Origin: an uncultured Tenacibaculum sp.
GTDB taxonomy: Bacteria; Bacteroidota; Bacteroidia; Flavobacteriales; Flavobacteriaceae
Assembly (NCBI GenBank): GCA_947496185.1
Contig: CANMCD010000011.1
Location: forward strand, 1-64,000
Length of the DNA stretch: 64,000 nucleotides
Direction of reading: 5' to 3'
How positions within the stretch are numbered: position 1 is the stretch's first letter; the number at the start of each line of letters is the position of its first letter. Made by a program: the position numbers and the translations under genes. The notes beneath the pieces are model-generated. The model was not told where the DNA came from. It did no database searches and saw only the letters and a list, made by a program, of their open reading frames with translations. Shown here piece by piece: positions 31,884 to 41,110 of the stretch.

Positions 31884-33326
31884 TTAAGATCTTCTTTTAG
31901 AGTATCCAAATAGACGTTTATCTTTAATAGTTTCAGAAATACCTTTTGGCAACATTTCTTCCCAGCCTTTTTCTCCATTTTTAATCATTTTTAAAACTTT
32001 TCTGGAGAAAATATGTAATATTTCAGAATCAAATCCTTTAATATCAACTAGCTTTCCGTTTAGTTTAAAGAATTTGTATAGCTCTTTTATACGTGGGTGT
32101 ACTTTTAAGTTTTGACTTGTGATGTATTCTCCTGTATCTTCCTCTTTGTAAGGGTACATGTATACTTTTAGATCTCTATAAAATAGTTTTCCAAAAGCCT
32201 CGAGTATTCCACCGCTTAAATCTCGGTAATATTTCTCGTCAAATATTTGGATTAAGTTGTTTACTCCCATGGCAAGCGCCATTCTTTCACGAGTAAATTC
32301 ACTGAAGTACTCTACTAATTTAAAATATTCTTGATAGCTAGTAATCATCACATTTTGTCCTAGTGAACACAATAATTCAGCCCTGTCTAAAAAGTCTCTT
32401 TCATTAATTTTACCTTCAGCTTTAAGGTTACTCAATGTGATTTCAAAAATAATCTGTGTCTTTTCAGGGTTGACTTTTCTTTCGGATAAAAAGAGTTCTT
32501 TAGACTTTTCAAACATGTCCATATTAACATTTGTCACAGGCCTAAAGCTGCCTCTTAGTGCTAGTATATTTCTTTTATACAATACTTGAGCAGGTAATAG
32601 GTTGTTTCCGTCAGGGCCAAACATTACGGCATTGGTCATTCCATTTTTAACAAGTTGTAAACTCATTAAACGGTTGTCAACATACATAAATCGAGGTCCA
32701 GAAAAGTTAATCATGTCTATTTCTAATCGATCTTTGTCGATATTATCATAAAAAGATTTTAATAACTCTTTAGGGTTGTCGTTCAGATAAAAAGCCCCGT
32801 AAATAAGGTTCACACCTAAAATACCTAAGGTTTCTTGTTGTAATCGGGCATCCGTTTCTTTAAAACGTAAGTGAAGTACGATTTCGTTGTAATCTTCTAA
32901 AGGATCTAATTGAAAACGAATACCTACCCAACCATGTCCTTTAAATTTTTTAGAGAAATTAATAGTCGCTACTGTATTAGCATAGCAAAAGAATAATTTT
33001 TCAGGATGTTTTTGACGATCTAAACGTTCTTCTATAAGATCCATTTCATGCCTTAACATCTTCTTTAACCTAGCTTCTGTAACGTATCTTCCGTCATTTT
33101 CAATACCATAAATTGCATCAGAAAAGTCTTTGTCGTATGCACTCATGGCTTTGGCTATGGTACCTGATGCTCCACCTGCTCTAAAAAAATTACGTACCGT
33201 TTCTTGCCCAGCACCAATTTCGGCAAAAGTACCGTATATATGTGCGTTAAGGTTTATTTTTAGGGCTTTAGCTTTACTAGTAGGTACTGAATTTATCTCT
33301 TGGTCTCCTTTTAACGTAATGGCCAT
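31884..33326 (-). CDS. Conserved 480-aa Bacteroidetes protein of unclear function
   Basis: This 480-residue soluble protein begins MAITLKGDQEIN and contains the well-conserved IYGTFAEIGAGQETVRNFFR and GGASGTIAKAMSAYDKDFSD near the N-terminus. Homologues in Flavobacteriaceae are, from memory, annotated inconsistently, as nicotinate-nucleotide adenylyltransferase or even as TonB-dependent receptor. I see neither the HxGH nucleotidyl-transferase motif nor a barrel, so both labels look wrong. No signal peptide or membrane helix. A divergent promoter region separates it from the MBL-fold gene, and it ends with a strong terminator. Function open. Confidence 0.7.
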   Translation of the reverse strand: MAITLKGDQEINSVPTSKAKALKINLNAHIYGTFAEIGAGQETVRNFFRAGGASGTIAKAMSAYDKDFSDAIYGIENDGRYVTEARLKKMLRHEMDLIEERLDRQKHPEKLFFCYANTVATINFSKKFKGHGWVGIRFQLDPLEDYNEIVLHLRFKETDARLQQETLGILGVNLIYGAFYLNDNPKELLKSFYDNIDKDRLEIDMINFSGPRFMYVDNRLMSLQLVKNGMTNAVMFGPDGNNLLPAQVLYKRNILALRGSFRPVTNVNMDMFEKSKELFLSERKVNPEKTQIIFEITLSNLKAEGKINERDFLDRAELLCSLGQNVMITSYQEYFKLVEYFSEFTRERMALAMGVNNLIQIFDEKYYRDLSGGILEAFGKLFYRDLKVYMYPYKEEDTGEYITSQNLKVHPRIKELYKFFKLNGKLVDIKGFDSEILHIFSRKVLKMIKNGEKGWEEMLPKGISETIKDKRLFGYSKRRS

Positions 33327-33350
33327 TCTATCATTTTTTGTTACCTGTCA

Positions 33351-33382
33351 CAAATGTACTGAAAATAGCAACTATCAGTCAA
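33351..33382 (-). promoter_or_regulatory. Promoter of the 480-residue protein gene
   Basis: On the minus strand TTG (33382-33380), 21-base spacer and TACATTTG (33358-33351) match the consensus, 24 bp before the start codon. Confidence 0.65.
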
Positions 33383-33391
33383 TTTTTATCG

Positions 33392-33399
33392 TATTTTTG
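33392..33399 (+). promoter_or_regulatory. -7 element of the MBL-fold gene
   Basis: TATTTTTG matches TAnnTTTG and lies 8 bp before the ATG at 33408, implying a very short leader and supporting that ATG over the upstream GTG at 33399. Confidence 0.5.
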
Positions 33400-33407
33400 T
33401 GATAGGC

Positions 33408-34193
33408 ATGGAAAAACAACAGCAGTTAAAAATCACTTTTTTAGGTACGGGGACTTCTACTGGAGTTCCTATGATTGGAAGTACGCACCCTGTAGCATTT
33501 TCTGAAGACCAAAGGGATAAAAGGTTACGATCATCTATTATGATTTCATGGCAAGATGTTAATTATGTGATCGATTGTGGGCCAGATTTTCGTCAACAAA
33601 TGATTCGAGAGAATGTACAGTCTATTGATGGTATTTTTTTTACACACGAACACGCAGATCATATAGCTGGATTTGATGATATTAGGCCTTTTAGTTTTCG
33701 TAGGGGAGAAGTGCCAATTTATTTGACAGATAGGGTATTAAAAGCTTTGGAGAAACGATACGATTATGTTTTTGCTGAGGTTAATAGGTATCCTAGTGCT
33801 CCAAAAGTGACTGCCAATGTGATTTCTGAAAAAGATTGTATACAATTACAAAAAGTTTCTATTATCCCTATAAAAGTACTTCATGGAGAGTTGCCTATTT
33901 TAGGATATAGGTTTAATAATATAGCTTATATCACTGATATAAAGACCATTTCTGATGAAGAAAAAGAAAAACTAAAAGGGTTGGATGTGTTAATTATAAC
34001 GGGCTTACGAAAAGAGCCTCATAAAACACATTTTAATATCGAAGAGGCATTAAAGTTTACAAGAGAAATCCAACCTCAAAAAACGTATTTGACACATATA
34101 AGTGAGTTATTGGGGTTTCATGCAGATGTCGAAAAAGAATTGCCTGAAAATGTTTTTTTAGCCTATGATGGGTTAAACATTCATTCAAATTAA
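33408..34193 (+). CDS. MBL-fold metallohydrolase (PhnP/lipoate-type phosphodiesterase-like)
   Basis: This 261-residue cytosolic protein begins ITFLGTGTSTGVPMIG, then has the metal motif FFTHEHADHIAGFDD (HxHxDH), a distal His in IKVLHGELPILGYRF, an Asp in IAYITD and a C-terminal His in TYLTHISELLG. These fit the binuclear-metal phosphodiesterases related to PhnP and RNase Z. The substrate is unknown, possibly a cyclic phosphodiester. The ATG at 33408 was chosen because the frame upstream uses a GTG inside the promoter. It is divergent from the 480-residue protein gene. Confidence 0.85.
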   Translation: MEKQQQLKITFLGTGTSTGVPMIGSTHPVAFSEDQRDKRLRSSIMISWQDVNYVIDCGPDFRQQMIRENVQSIDGIFFTHEHADHIAGFDDIRPFSFRRGEVPIYLTDRVLKALEKRYDYVFAEVNRYPSAPKVTANVISEKDCIQLQKVSIIPIKVLHGELPILGYRFNNIAYITDIKTISDEEKEKLKGLDVLIITGLRKEPHKTHFNIEEALKFTREIQPQKTYLTHISELLGFHADVEKELPENVFLAYDGLNIHSN

Positions 34194-34301
34194 AAGAATA
34201 ATTTTTTCTTATACCTACATTAAATTTTAATAATGTTTGATGATTGTTTTAAACGATAAGATTTTTACATTTGGATTCAAATTAGATCAAAAAGATATCA
34301 T

Positions 34302-35060
34302 ATGAAAATATTAATATCACCTGCAAAATCATTAGATTTTGAAACAAAAGCAACAACAAGTATGTTCAGTCAACCTAGATTTTTAGACAGTTCAGAAAAG
34401 CTTAATAAGAAGTTGCGAACTTTGTCTAAAAATAAAATAGCAGAATTGATGAAGGTCTCGGATGATATTGCTCGGTTAAATTATGATCGTAATCAAAATT
34501 GGCAGTATCCTTTTACAGAAGAAAATGCTAAGCAAGCTGTTTTTGCATTTACAGGAGAAGTATATAGGGGGATAGATGTTACTACGTTACCAGAAGAAAA
34601 ATTAGGGACTCTTCAAGATAAACTTAGGATATTATCGGGCTTATACGGTTTACTAAAGCCCTTAGATTTAATTCAGCCTTATCGTTTGGAAATGGGAACA
34701 AGGTTGAAGGTTGGAAGGGCTGAAAATTTGTATAAGTTTTGGGATACTACCCTTGTGGAATCTTTAAATGAGGAATTAAAAGATGGAGAGTTGTTGGTAA
34801 ACTTAGCTAGTAATGAATATTTTAAAGCAGTACCGAAAAAAGTGTTAAAAGTAGAAATGATCACTCCTGTTTTTAAAGATTTTAAAAATGGTCAATATAA
34901 GACGATAATGACGTATGCTAAGAAAGCTAGAGGACTTATGGTTCGTTATATTGTCGATAATAATGTGGAAACAATAGAGGAATTGAAAGGTTTTAATACC
35001 GAAGGCTATGGGTTTTCTGAAGAAATGTCTGCTAAAAATGAATTAGTTTTTACTCGGTAA
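34302..35060 (+). CDS. yaaA: Peroxide stress protein YaaA
   Basis: This 252-residue protein of the YaaA/DUF328 family begins MKILISPAKSLDFE, a highly conserved start, and contains FTGEVYRGID, LSGLYGLLKPLDLIQPYRLEMG-type and LVNLASNEYFKAV segments, complete to the end. In E. coli YaaA lowers free iron during hydrogen peroxide stress and binds DNA. The gene stands alone and ends in a terminator shared with fahA. Confidence 0.93.
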   Translation: MKILISPAKSLDFETKATTSMFSQPRFLDSSEKLNKKLRTLSKNKIAELMKVSDDIARLNYDRNQNWQYPFTEENAKQAVFAFTGEVYRGIDVTTLPEEKLGTLQDKLRILSGLYGLLKPLDLIQPYRLEMGTRLKVGRAENLYKFWDTTLVESLNEELKDGELLVNLASNEYFKAVPKKVLKVEMITPVFKDFKNGQYKTIMTYAKKARGLMVRYIVDNNVETIEELKGFNTEGYGFSEEMSAKNELVFTR

Positions 35061-35095
35061 TTGTGGTTTTTTACTAAATCATAATATTATAACAT

Positions 35096-35127
35096 AAAAA
35101 AGGAGTTCTTTTTAGAACTCCTTTTTT
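35096..35127. terminator. Bidirectional terminator between yaaA and fahA
   Basis: AAAAAAGGAGTTCT (35096-35109) and AGAACTCCTTTTTT (35114-35127) form a perfect stem with loop TTTT. A/T runs on both sides make it work for both convergent genes. Confidence 0.85.
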
Positions 35128-35148
35128 ATGTTTAGTTTGTTTGTGATA

Positions 35149-36429
35149 TTATTCTTTAGCTGGTAATACTTTACCAGTACATTCACCGAATCCGATTCTT
35201 ACTGATTCATTTTGTGCATACCCACGTAAGATAACCGTATCGTTGTCGTTTATAAATTTACGTTGTGATCCGTCTTTTAAGGTAAGTGGATTTTGTCCTC
35301 TCCATGACAATTCAAGCATTGAACCATAGCTGTCTTTAGTTGGTCCTGAAATGGTACCACTTCCCATCATATCCCCAGCATTTACAGGACAACCGTTCAC
35401 GGTGTGGTGAGCTAATTGTTGTGCCATAGTCCAGTACATATATTTGAAGTTAGAATTACATACGATGGTTTCCTCAGCACCTTCTGGTTGAATACCAACT
35501 TGTAAGTTAATATCATAACTGTCTTTACCTTCTTTTTTCAAATAAGGTAAGGGCTCGTGAACTTGTTCAGGATTGTTTACTCTAAAGGGTTCTAAAGCAT
35601 CTAAAGTAACGATCCAAGGTGATATGGTAGAAGCAAAACTTTTTCCTAAAAATGGCCCTAACGGAACATATTCCCATGCTTGGATGTCTCTAGCTGACCA
35701 ATCGTTAAATAGTACTAGTCCAAAAATATAATTTTCAGCTTCTTCGATAGAAATTCGTTCTCCTAAATCATTAGCTCTGGTAGTAATAAATGCCATTTCT
35801 AATTCGAAGTCTACTAATTTTGAAGGGCCAAAACCAGGAGTATTGGTTCCTTCAGCAGGTCTAGATTGCCCTACAGGTCTACGTACTGGTGTACCTGAAG
35901 GAATGATTGAAGAACTTCTTCCGTGGTATCCTATAGGTATGTGTAACCAATTAGGTAAAAGGGCATTTTCTGGATCTCTGAATAAACATCCTACATTGGT
36001 AGCGTGTTCTTTACTCGCATAAAAGTCGGTGTAGTCACCAACATTTACAGGCAATTGCATTTCAATTTCATCGATGGTGAAAATGATTTTTTCTCTATGC
36101 GTAGCATTATCTTTTAATGAAGCGTTGTTTTCATCAAAAATTTCTGCAATTCTATTTCTCACTAAACGCCATGTTTTACGACCATCAGCAATAAAATCAT
36201 TCAATGTGTCCTGTAAAAATATATCATCAGTTAAAGGAATACCTTCAAAATACCCTAGTTGGTGTAATGCCGCTAAATCGATTGCATAATCACCAATTCT
36301 AGTTCCTATAGTTATAATATCGTCTTTCGTTAAAAAAACTCCAAAAGGAATGTTTTGGATTGGAAAATCAGATGTTACCGCAACAGTTAACCATGATTTT
36401 CTGTTAGGATCATTTGCAGTTATCTCCAT
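35149..36429 (-). CDS. fahA: Fumarylacetoacetase
   Basis: This 426-residue enzyme of the last step of tyrosine degradation splits fumarylacetoacetate to fumarate and acetoacetate. An N-terminal SH3-like domain (about 1-120; PFGVFLTKDDIITIGTRIGD) precedes the FAH domain. The metal and active-site segments DYTDFYASKEHATN (catalytic His), FELEMAFITTR (Glu ligands), NDWSARDIQAWEYVPLGPF (Asp) and GDMMGSGTISGPT are all present. Single leftward gene ending in a terminator shared with yaaA. Confidence 0.95.
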   Translation of the reverse strand: MEITANDPNRKSWLTVAVTSDFPIQNIPFGVFLTKDDIITIGTRIGDYAIDLAALHQLGYFEGIPLTDDIFLQDTLNDFIADGRKTWRLVRNRIAEIFDENNASLKDNATHREKIIFTIDEIEMQLPVNVGDYTDFYASKEHATNVGCLFRDPENALLPNWLHIPIGYHGRSSSIIPSGTPVRRPVGQSRPAEGTNTPGFGPSKLVDFELEMAFITTRANDLGERISIEEAENYIFGLVLFNDWSARDIQAWEYVPLGPFLGKSFASTISPWIVTLDALEPFRVNNPEQVHEPLPYLKKEGKDSYDINLQVGIQPEGAEETIVCNSNFKYMYWTMAQQLAHHTVNGCPVNAGDMMGSGTISGPTKDSYGSMLELSWRGQNPLTLKDGSQRKFINDNDTVILRGYAQNESVRIGFGECTGKVLPAKE

Positions 36430-36597
36430 GTAATTGTATCGTTTTATTTTTCATCAAACCTACATATTTTTTTCAATTTAGCCGAAAGGATACTTGAAAA
36501 TTATAAAAAAATAACGAAAATAAAACAAGGATGTACTAATGTGTAATAAAAGCACTAAAATACTTGTGAACTCAATACAAAATACTTCTAAATTTCT

Positions 36598-36605
36598 TAC
36601 ATTTG
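36598..36605 (+). promoter_or_regulatory. -7 element of glyA
   Basis: TACATTTG matches TAnnTTTG, 25 bp before the glyA ATG. The nearest TTG is 31 bases upstream, too far for a standard -33. Confidence 0.45.
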
Positions 36606-36630
36606 ACAACCAAAATAAACAGAATACATA

Positions 36631-37905
36631 ATGCAAAAAGATCACCAAATTTTTGACTTGATAGCTGACGAGAAAAAACGTCAGTTACATGGATTGGAGT
36701 TAATAGCTTCTGAAAACTTTGTAAGTGAGCAAGTAATGGAAGCACAAGGGTCAGTATTAACGAATAAATATGCTGAAGGCTATCCAGGAAAGCGGTACTA
36801 TGGTGGTTGTGAAGTTGTAGACATTGTCGAACAAATAGCAATTGATAGAGCAAAAGAATTATTTGGAGCAGCTTATGTAAATGTTCAGCCGCATTCAGGA
36901 AGTCAAGCTAACACAGCTGTTTTTGCTACTTGTTTAAAGCCAGGAGATACTATCTTAGGGTTTGATTTATCACATGGAGGGCACTTGACGCATGGTTCAC
37001 CTGTAAATTTTTCTGGTAAATTATACAATCCTGTTTTTTATGGCGTAGAAAAAGAAACAGGTTTAATTGATTATAATCATTTAGAAGCACAAGCAAAAGA
37101 ACATAAACCTAAATTAATTATTGCTGGAGCTTCCGCTTATTCTAGAGATATTGACTTTAAGCGTTTCAGAGAGATAGCGGATAGTGTAGGTGCTATTTTA
37201 ATGGCAGATATTTCACATCCAGCAGGATTGATTGCTAAGGGTATCTTATCGGATCCTTTACCGCATTGTCATATTGTAACTACAACTACGCACAAAACCT
37301 TGCGTGGACCGCGTGGTGGTATGATCATGATGGGAGAGGATTTTGAGAATCCATTTGGTTTAACCTTAAAAAGTGGAAAACCTAAAAAGATGTCAACCCT
37401 ACTTAATGGAGCCGTTTTTCCAGGTAATCAAGGAGGACCATTAGAACATGTTATTGCAGCAAAAGCAGTAGCTTTTGGAGAAGCATTAACTGATGAATTT
37501 TTGGAATATCAGGTTCAAGTAAGAGAAAATGCAAAAGCAATGGCAGCAGCCTTCGTAAAGAAGGGGTATCACATTATTTCAGGAGGTACAGACAATCATA
37601 TGATGTTGATAGACTTAAGAAATAAGAATATCACAGGAAAGGACGCTGAAATAGCTTTAGGAAAAGCAGAAATTACCGTAAATAAAAATATGGTGCCATT
37701 TGACACTGAGTCCCCTTTTGTAACTTCAGGGATTCGTATAGGAACAGCAGCTGTTACAACTCGTGGATTGGTAGAAGAAGATATGGAAACTATAGCAGAT
37801 TTGATAGATGAAGCTATTTTGAATGCTAATAATGATGAAGCATTAGAAGCCATAGGAGAAAAAGTATATGATTTAATGCATCACAGAAGATTGTTTGTGA
37901 TGTAA
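36631..37905 (+). CDS. glyA: Serine hydroxymethyltransferase
   Basis: This 424-residue PLP enzyme interconverts serine and glycine and loads tetrahydrofolate with one-carbon units. Visible are [72 protein letters not shown] (PLP Asp/His) and the PLP lysine in [13 protein letters not shown]. The C-terminal [12 protein letters not shown] is complete. Normal length. It stands alone and ends with a bidirectional terminator shared with rmuC. Confidence 0.97.
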   Translation: MQKDHQIFDLIADEKKRQLHGLELIASENFVSEQVMEAQGSVLTNKYAEGYPGKRYYGGCEVVDIVEQIAIDRAKELFGAAYVNVQPHSGSQANTAVFATCLKPGDTILGFDLSHGGHLTHGSPVNFSGKLYNPVFYGVEKETGLIDYNHLEAQAKEHKPKLIIAGASAYSRDIDFKRFREIADSVGAILMADISHPAGLIAKGILSDPLPHCHIVTTTTHKTLRGPRGGMIMMGEDFENPFGLTLKSGKPKKMSTLLNGAVFPGNQGGPLEHVIAAKAVAFGEALTDEFLEYQVQVRENAKAMAAAFVKKGYHIISGGTDNHMMLIDLRNKNITGKDAEIALGKAEITVNKNMVPFDTESPFVTSGIRIGTAAVTTRGLVEEDMETIADLIDEAILNANNDEALEAIGEKVYDLMHHRRLFVM

Positions 37906-37920
37906 TGTTTATATATATAA

Positions 37921-37957
37921 AACAAAAAAGCGATTCCAATGGAATCGCTTTTTTGTT
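37921..37957. terminator. Bidirectional terminator between glyA and rmuC
   Basis: A 17-bp perfect stem (37921-37937 with 37941-37957), loop AAT, containing AAAAAAGCGATTCC and its complement. It touches the rmuC stop codon and serves both genes. Confidence 0.88.
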
Positions 37958-39331
37958 TTACTCATCTTCAATGGCCCTGTTAATGATGCTTTCAGGGAGT
38001 GCTTTTTTAGCTTTAGCTCCCATTTTTTTAAGTTTTTCTACACTTGTAATAAGATTACCTCTTCCTTCAACAAGTTTGTTCATTGCGGCACTATAATCTG
38101 ATTTAGTAGCGTCAATTTTTTTTCCAATACTAATTAAATCTTTTAATAAGCCTTCAAACTTATCATAAAGCGCTCCTGCTTGTCTTGCAATTTCAATGGC
38201 GTTACGTTGTTGTTTTTCATTATTCCACATGGTATCAATAGTTCGTAACGTTGCTAACAAGGTTGTCGGAGTAACAATGACAATGTTTTTTTCAAATGCT
38301 TTGTTGTATAGTGTACTTTCTTGATTTAGTGCTACAGCAAATGCAGGTTCTATTGGAACAAATAATAAGACAAAATCAGGAGAGGCTATTTTGTAGATAT
38401 CTTCATATCTTTTTTCTGACAGCTGTTCAACATGGCGTTTTAAAGAATTTACATGTTCTTTAGCAAAACGTTCTTTTTCTTCATCCTTTTCAGCGTTAAC
38501 ATATTGCTCGTAAGCGGTAAGTGACACTTTAGAATCTACAATCATTTTTTTATTGTCAGGAAGATGAATTACCACGTCAGGAATTATTTTTTTTCCGTCG
38601 TCATTAGTGAAAGATTGTTGAACGAAGTATTCACGATCTTTTTCTAGTCCAGATTTTTCTAATACGCGTTCTAATACAAGTTCTCCCCAATTTCCTTGCG
38701 TTTTGCTATCTCCTTTCAGTGCTTTAGTTAAATTAAGGGTTTCTTTACTCATTTGAGCGTTTAATTCTTTTAAATCAGATAGCTGTTGTTTTAATGCTCC
38801 GTGCATTAAATTACTTTCTTTTTGAGAAGTTTCTACTTTTTTCTCAAATACTTGTATTTTTTCTTGGAGCGGGGAAAGAATATTTTTAATGTTTTCTTTA
38901 TTTTGTTCAGTAAATTTTGTTGATTTTTCGTCTAATATTTTATTTGCTAAATTTTCAAACTCTTTTGTGAATTTGTCCTGAAGCTTTTCTATTTCGTTTT
39001 TGTTTTCGTCTAGTTTTACTTGAAGTGATTTTAATTTCTCTTTTTTTTCAGCCAATTCGGCAATTATAGTCTCTTTTTGCTGTCTTAAAATATGTATTTC
39101 TTTGTTCTTTTCTACAATGTGACTTTCTGACTCTTTCTTTTGAAAAAGTAAGTTTTGCTCTTTCTCATTTTTTTGCACGGTTAAATGAGAGATAGTGGCT
39201 TCTAATTTTTGATTCTCTTTTTCAAGTTCATGACTTATTTTTTTGAGTGATAATTTACCTAAGAGGTATCCAATAAATACTCCTAAAGCTACACTTGAAA
39301 GTAATGAAATAATAAGTACAGTAGTGTTCAT
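37958..39331 (-). CDS. rmuC: DNA recombination protein RmuC
   Basis: This 457-residue protein has an N-terminal membrane helix (VLIISLLSSVALGVFIGYLL, about 5-24), a long coiled coil to about residue 200 and the RmuC domain with NWGELVLERVLEKSGLEKDR, IIPDVVIHLPDNKKMIVDSK and SPDFVLLFVPIEPAFAVAL. The last two contain the acidic and Lys residues of a PD-(D/E)xK-like nuclease core. RmuC limits inversion at short inverted repeats in E. coli. Single leftward gene. Confidence 0.93.
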   Translation of the reverse strand: MNTTVLIISLLSSVALGVFIGYLLGKLSLKKISHELEKENQKLEATISHLTVQKNEKEQNLLFQKKESESHIVEKNKEIHILRQQKETIIAELAEKKEKLKSLQVKLDENKNEIEKLQDKFTKEFENLANKILDEKSTKFTEQNKENIKNILSPLQEKIQVFEKKVETSQKESNLMHGALKQQLSDLKELNAQMSKETLNLTKALKGDSKTQGNWGELVLERVLEKSGLEKDREYFVQQSFTNDDGKKIIPDVVIHLPDNKKMIVDSKVSLTAYEQYVNAEKDEEKERFAKEHVNSLKRHVEQLSEKRYEDIYKIASPDFVLLFVPIEPAFAVALNQESTLYNKAFEKNIVIVTPTTLLATLRTIDTMWNNEKQQRNAIEIARQAGALYDKFEGLLKDLISIGKKIDATKSDYSAAMNKLVEGRGNLITSVEKLKKMGAKAKKALPESIINRAIEDE

Positions 39332-39527
39332 TTATGGTTTTATAATAATTTATATTTCAATAAGCAAATATAGTGCACAATGTGTAAAAGATTACTTTTG
39401 TAAGATATTTAAAAAATAATCTTATAGGGTTAAGTTGTTGCTTTGACGATAGAAAGCTACAAGCCAACGTGAAATTTTTGTGGTTGTAGATCATAAGCCG
39501 TATACTTGCCGTTTATTTAGGGATGAG

Positions 39528-40061
39528 ATGATTTCGAAATTTATTTTTACGAAGATTTTAGGATGGAAATTGATAGGGGAGTTCCCTAAAGATGTAAAAA
39601 AGTTTGTTGTTATTGGTGCGCCACATACCAGTTGGAAGGACTTTCCGATAGCTATTTTAGCTAGAGATTCTTTTGGGATAGATATCAGGTTTATAGGTAA
39701 AAAAGCATTATTTAAACCACCATTTGGTTTCTTATTTCGATGGTTAGGAGGAACCCCTGTTGATAGGACTTCGAGTAATGATAAAGTCAAGGAAATCATA
39801 CAACTTTTTAATAAACAAGAAACATTTTATTTAGCCATGTCACCTGAAGGAACAAGAAAGAAGGTTACGCAATGGAAAACAGGTTTTTATTATATTGCTA
39901 AAGGCGCAAATGTTCCTATAGTGATGTTTACACTTGACTTTGGTGCTAAACAGGTGGCTATTTCACCACCTTATTATCCTACAGAAAACAAAGAGAAAGA
40001 TTTTGATGCTTTTCATAGTTTTTATAAAGGAGTAAAAGGGGCTAATCCAGAATTATTTTAA
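39528..40061 (+). CDS. 1-acyl-sn-glycerol-3-phosphate acyltransferase-like protein
   Basis: This 177-residue protein of the PlsC/LPLAT fold carries the HxxxxD motif as PHTSWKDFP, then FIGKKALFKPPFG and GGTPVDRTS, and the third block SPEGTRKKV, the phosphate-binding EGTR. Such short forms in Bacteroidetes are annotated as glycerol acyltransferases. The ATG at 39528 was preferred to a GTG 16 codons earlier because it starts directly at the conserved helix. It precedes the PqqB-like gene by 13 nt, so the two are probably cotranscribed. Confidence 0.8.
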   Translation: MISKFIFTKILGWKLIGEFPKDVKKFVVIGAPHTSWKDFPIAILARDSFGIDIRFIGKKALFKPPFGFLFRWLGGTPVDRTSSNDKVKEIIQLFNKQETFYLAMSPEGTRKKVTQWKTGFYYIAKGANVPIVMFTLDFGAKQVAISPPYYPTENKEKDFDAFHSFYKGVKGANPELF

Positions 40062-40074
40062 TCATATTTTTAAA

Positions 40075-41022
40075 ATGAAATTTTATAGAAAACTACTACC
40101 GTTATTTCTTTTATTAGGGATGTTCTCTTGTAAAGTGAAAACAGAAGCCTCAATATCAGTACCTAAAGAGCCCTTTTTATTGGTTTTAGGGGTTGCACAA
40201 GATGCAGGGTATCCTCAAATTGCGTGTAAAAAAACATGTTGTGAAAGAACTTACAAAGATTCGAATTTAAAAAGAATGGTGAGTTCGATCGGCTTAGTGG
40301 ATCCCATATCAAATGAAAGCTGGATTTTTGATGCGACACCTGATTTTACAGCGCAAACCAAATTATTATCAAGTTATACAGAAGATAAATCTATCCCTGA
40401 CGGGGTGTTTTTGACACACGGGCATATAGGGCATTACACAGGGATTATGTATTTAGGTAGAGAAGCGATGGGAGCAAAAAATACACCTGTATACACAATG
40501 CCAAGGATGCAAGAATATTTATCTAAACACGGGCCATGGAGTCAACTAGTTTCTACAGGTAATATAGCACTTAAAACTTTGACAAAAGATTCAACTATTG
40601 TGTTGAATAAACGTATTTCGGTAACTCCATTACAAGTGCCACATAGAGATGAGTTTACGGAAACTGTTGGGTATTTGATTAAAGTTCAAGAGAAAAAAGC
40701 ATTGTTTATTCCAGATATTGATAAATGGGAAAAGTGGGAGCGTAGCATACTAACGTATATAAAAGAAGTGGATATCGCTCTTTTAGATGCTACGTTTTTT
40801 AAGAACGGTGAAATAAATAGAGACATGTCAGAAGTTCCTCATCCTTTTGTTGAAGAAAGTTTATATTTATTTAAGAATTTGTCAGTTGTCGATAAGAAAA
40901 AAGTTCATTTTATTCACTTTAATCATACGAATCCTTTAATGGTTGAAGGCAGTGATGCACAAAATCAAGTATTGAATAAGGGGTTTAATATAGCACAAGA
41001 AAAAGCAATTATTAGATTTTAA
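40075..41022 (+). CDS. PqqB-like MBL-fold lipoprotein
   Basis: This 315-residue protein has a lipoprotein signal (LFLLLGMFSC, Cys about 19). The mature part starts LVLGVAQDAGYPQIACKKTC, like the N-terminus of PqqB, and contains LTHGHIGHYTG, where the usual Asp of HxHxDH is Gly, as in PqqB-like members. Later elements are VPHRDEF, FIPDIDKW and HFIHFNHTNP. No pqqA, C, D or E is nearby, so a role in cofactor synthesis is unlikely; it may be a periplasmic hydrolase or oxygenase-like relative. Two Cys pairs (CKKTCC) could bind zinc. Confidence 0.78.
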   Translation: MKFYRKLLPLFLLLGMFSCKVKTEASISVPKEPFLLVLGVAQDAGYPQIACKKTCCERTYKDSNLKRMVSSIGLVDPISNESWIFDATPDFTAQTKLLSSYTEDKSIPDGVFLTHGHIGHYTGIMYLGREAMGAKNTPVYTMPRMQEYLSKHGPWSQLVSTGNIALKTLTKDSTIVLNKRISVTPLQVPHRDEFTETVGYLIKVQEKKALFIPDIDKWEKWERSILTYIKEVDIALLDATFFKNGEINRDMSEVPHPFVEESLYLFKNLSVVDKKKVHFIHFNHTNPLMVEGSDAQNQVLNKGFNIAQEKAIIRF

Positions 41023-41040
41023 TTTTGTAGAGTAAAATTG

Positions 41041-41078
41041 AAAAACCTCGAATAAATAATTATTTATTCGAGGTTTTT
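41041..41078. terminator. Bidirectional terminator after the PqqB-like gene
   Basis: AAAAACCTCGAATAAATA (41041-41058) pairs with TATTTATTCGAGGTTTTT (41061-41078). It serves the rightward PqqB-like gene and the leftward receptor gene. Confidence 0.85.
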
Positions 41079-41110
41079 TTAGTCAATTCTTTTAAAGAAA
41101 CTAAAAAATA

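Noticed and set aside
31884-33326. Calling this gene nicotinate-nucleotide adenylyltransferase or a TonB receptor
   Set aside because: Neither an HxGH/ISSTxxR motif nor a signal peptide and barrel is visible.
39480-39527. GTG-started extension of the acyltransferase
   Set aside because: The added 16 residues (with a Cys and clustered charges) do not resemble the family N-terminus; ATG at 39528 is in better context.
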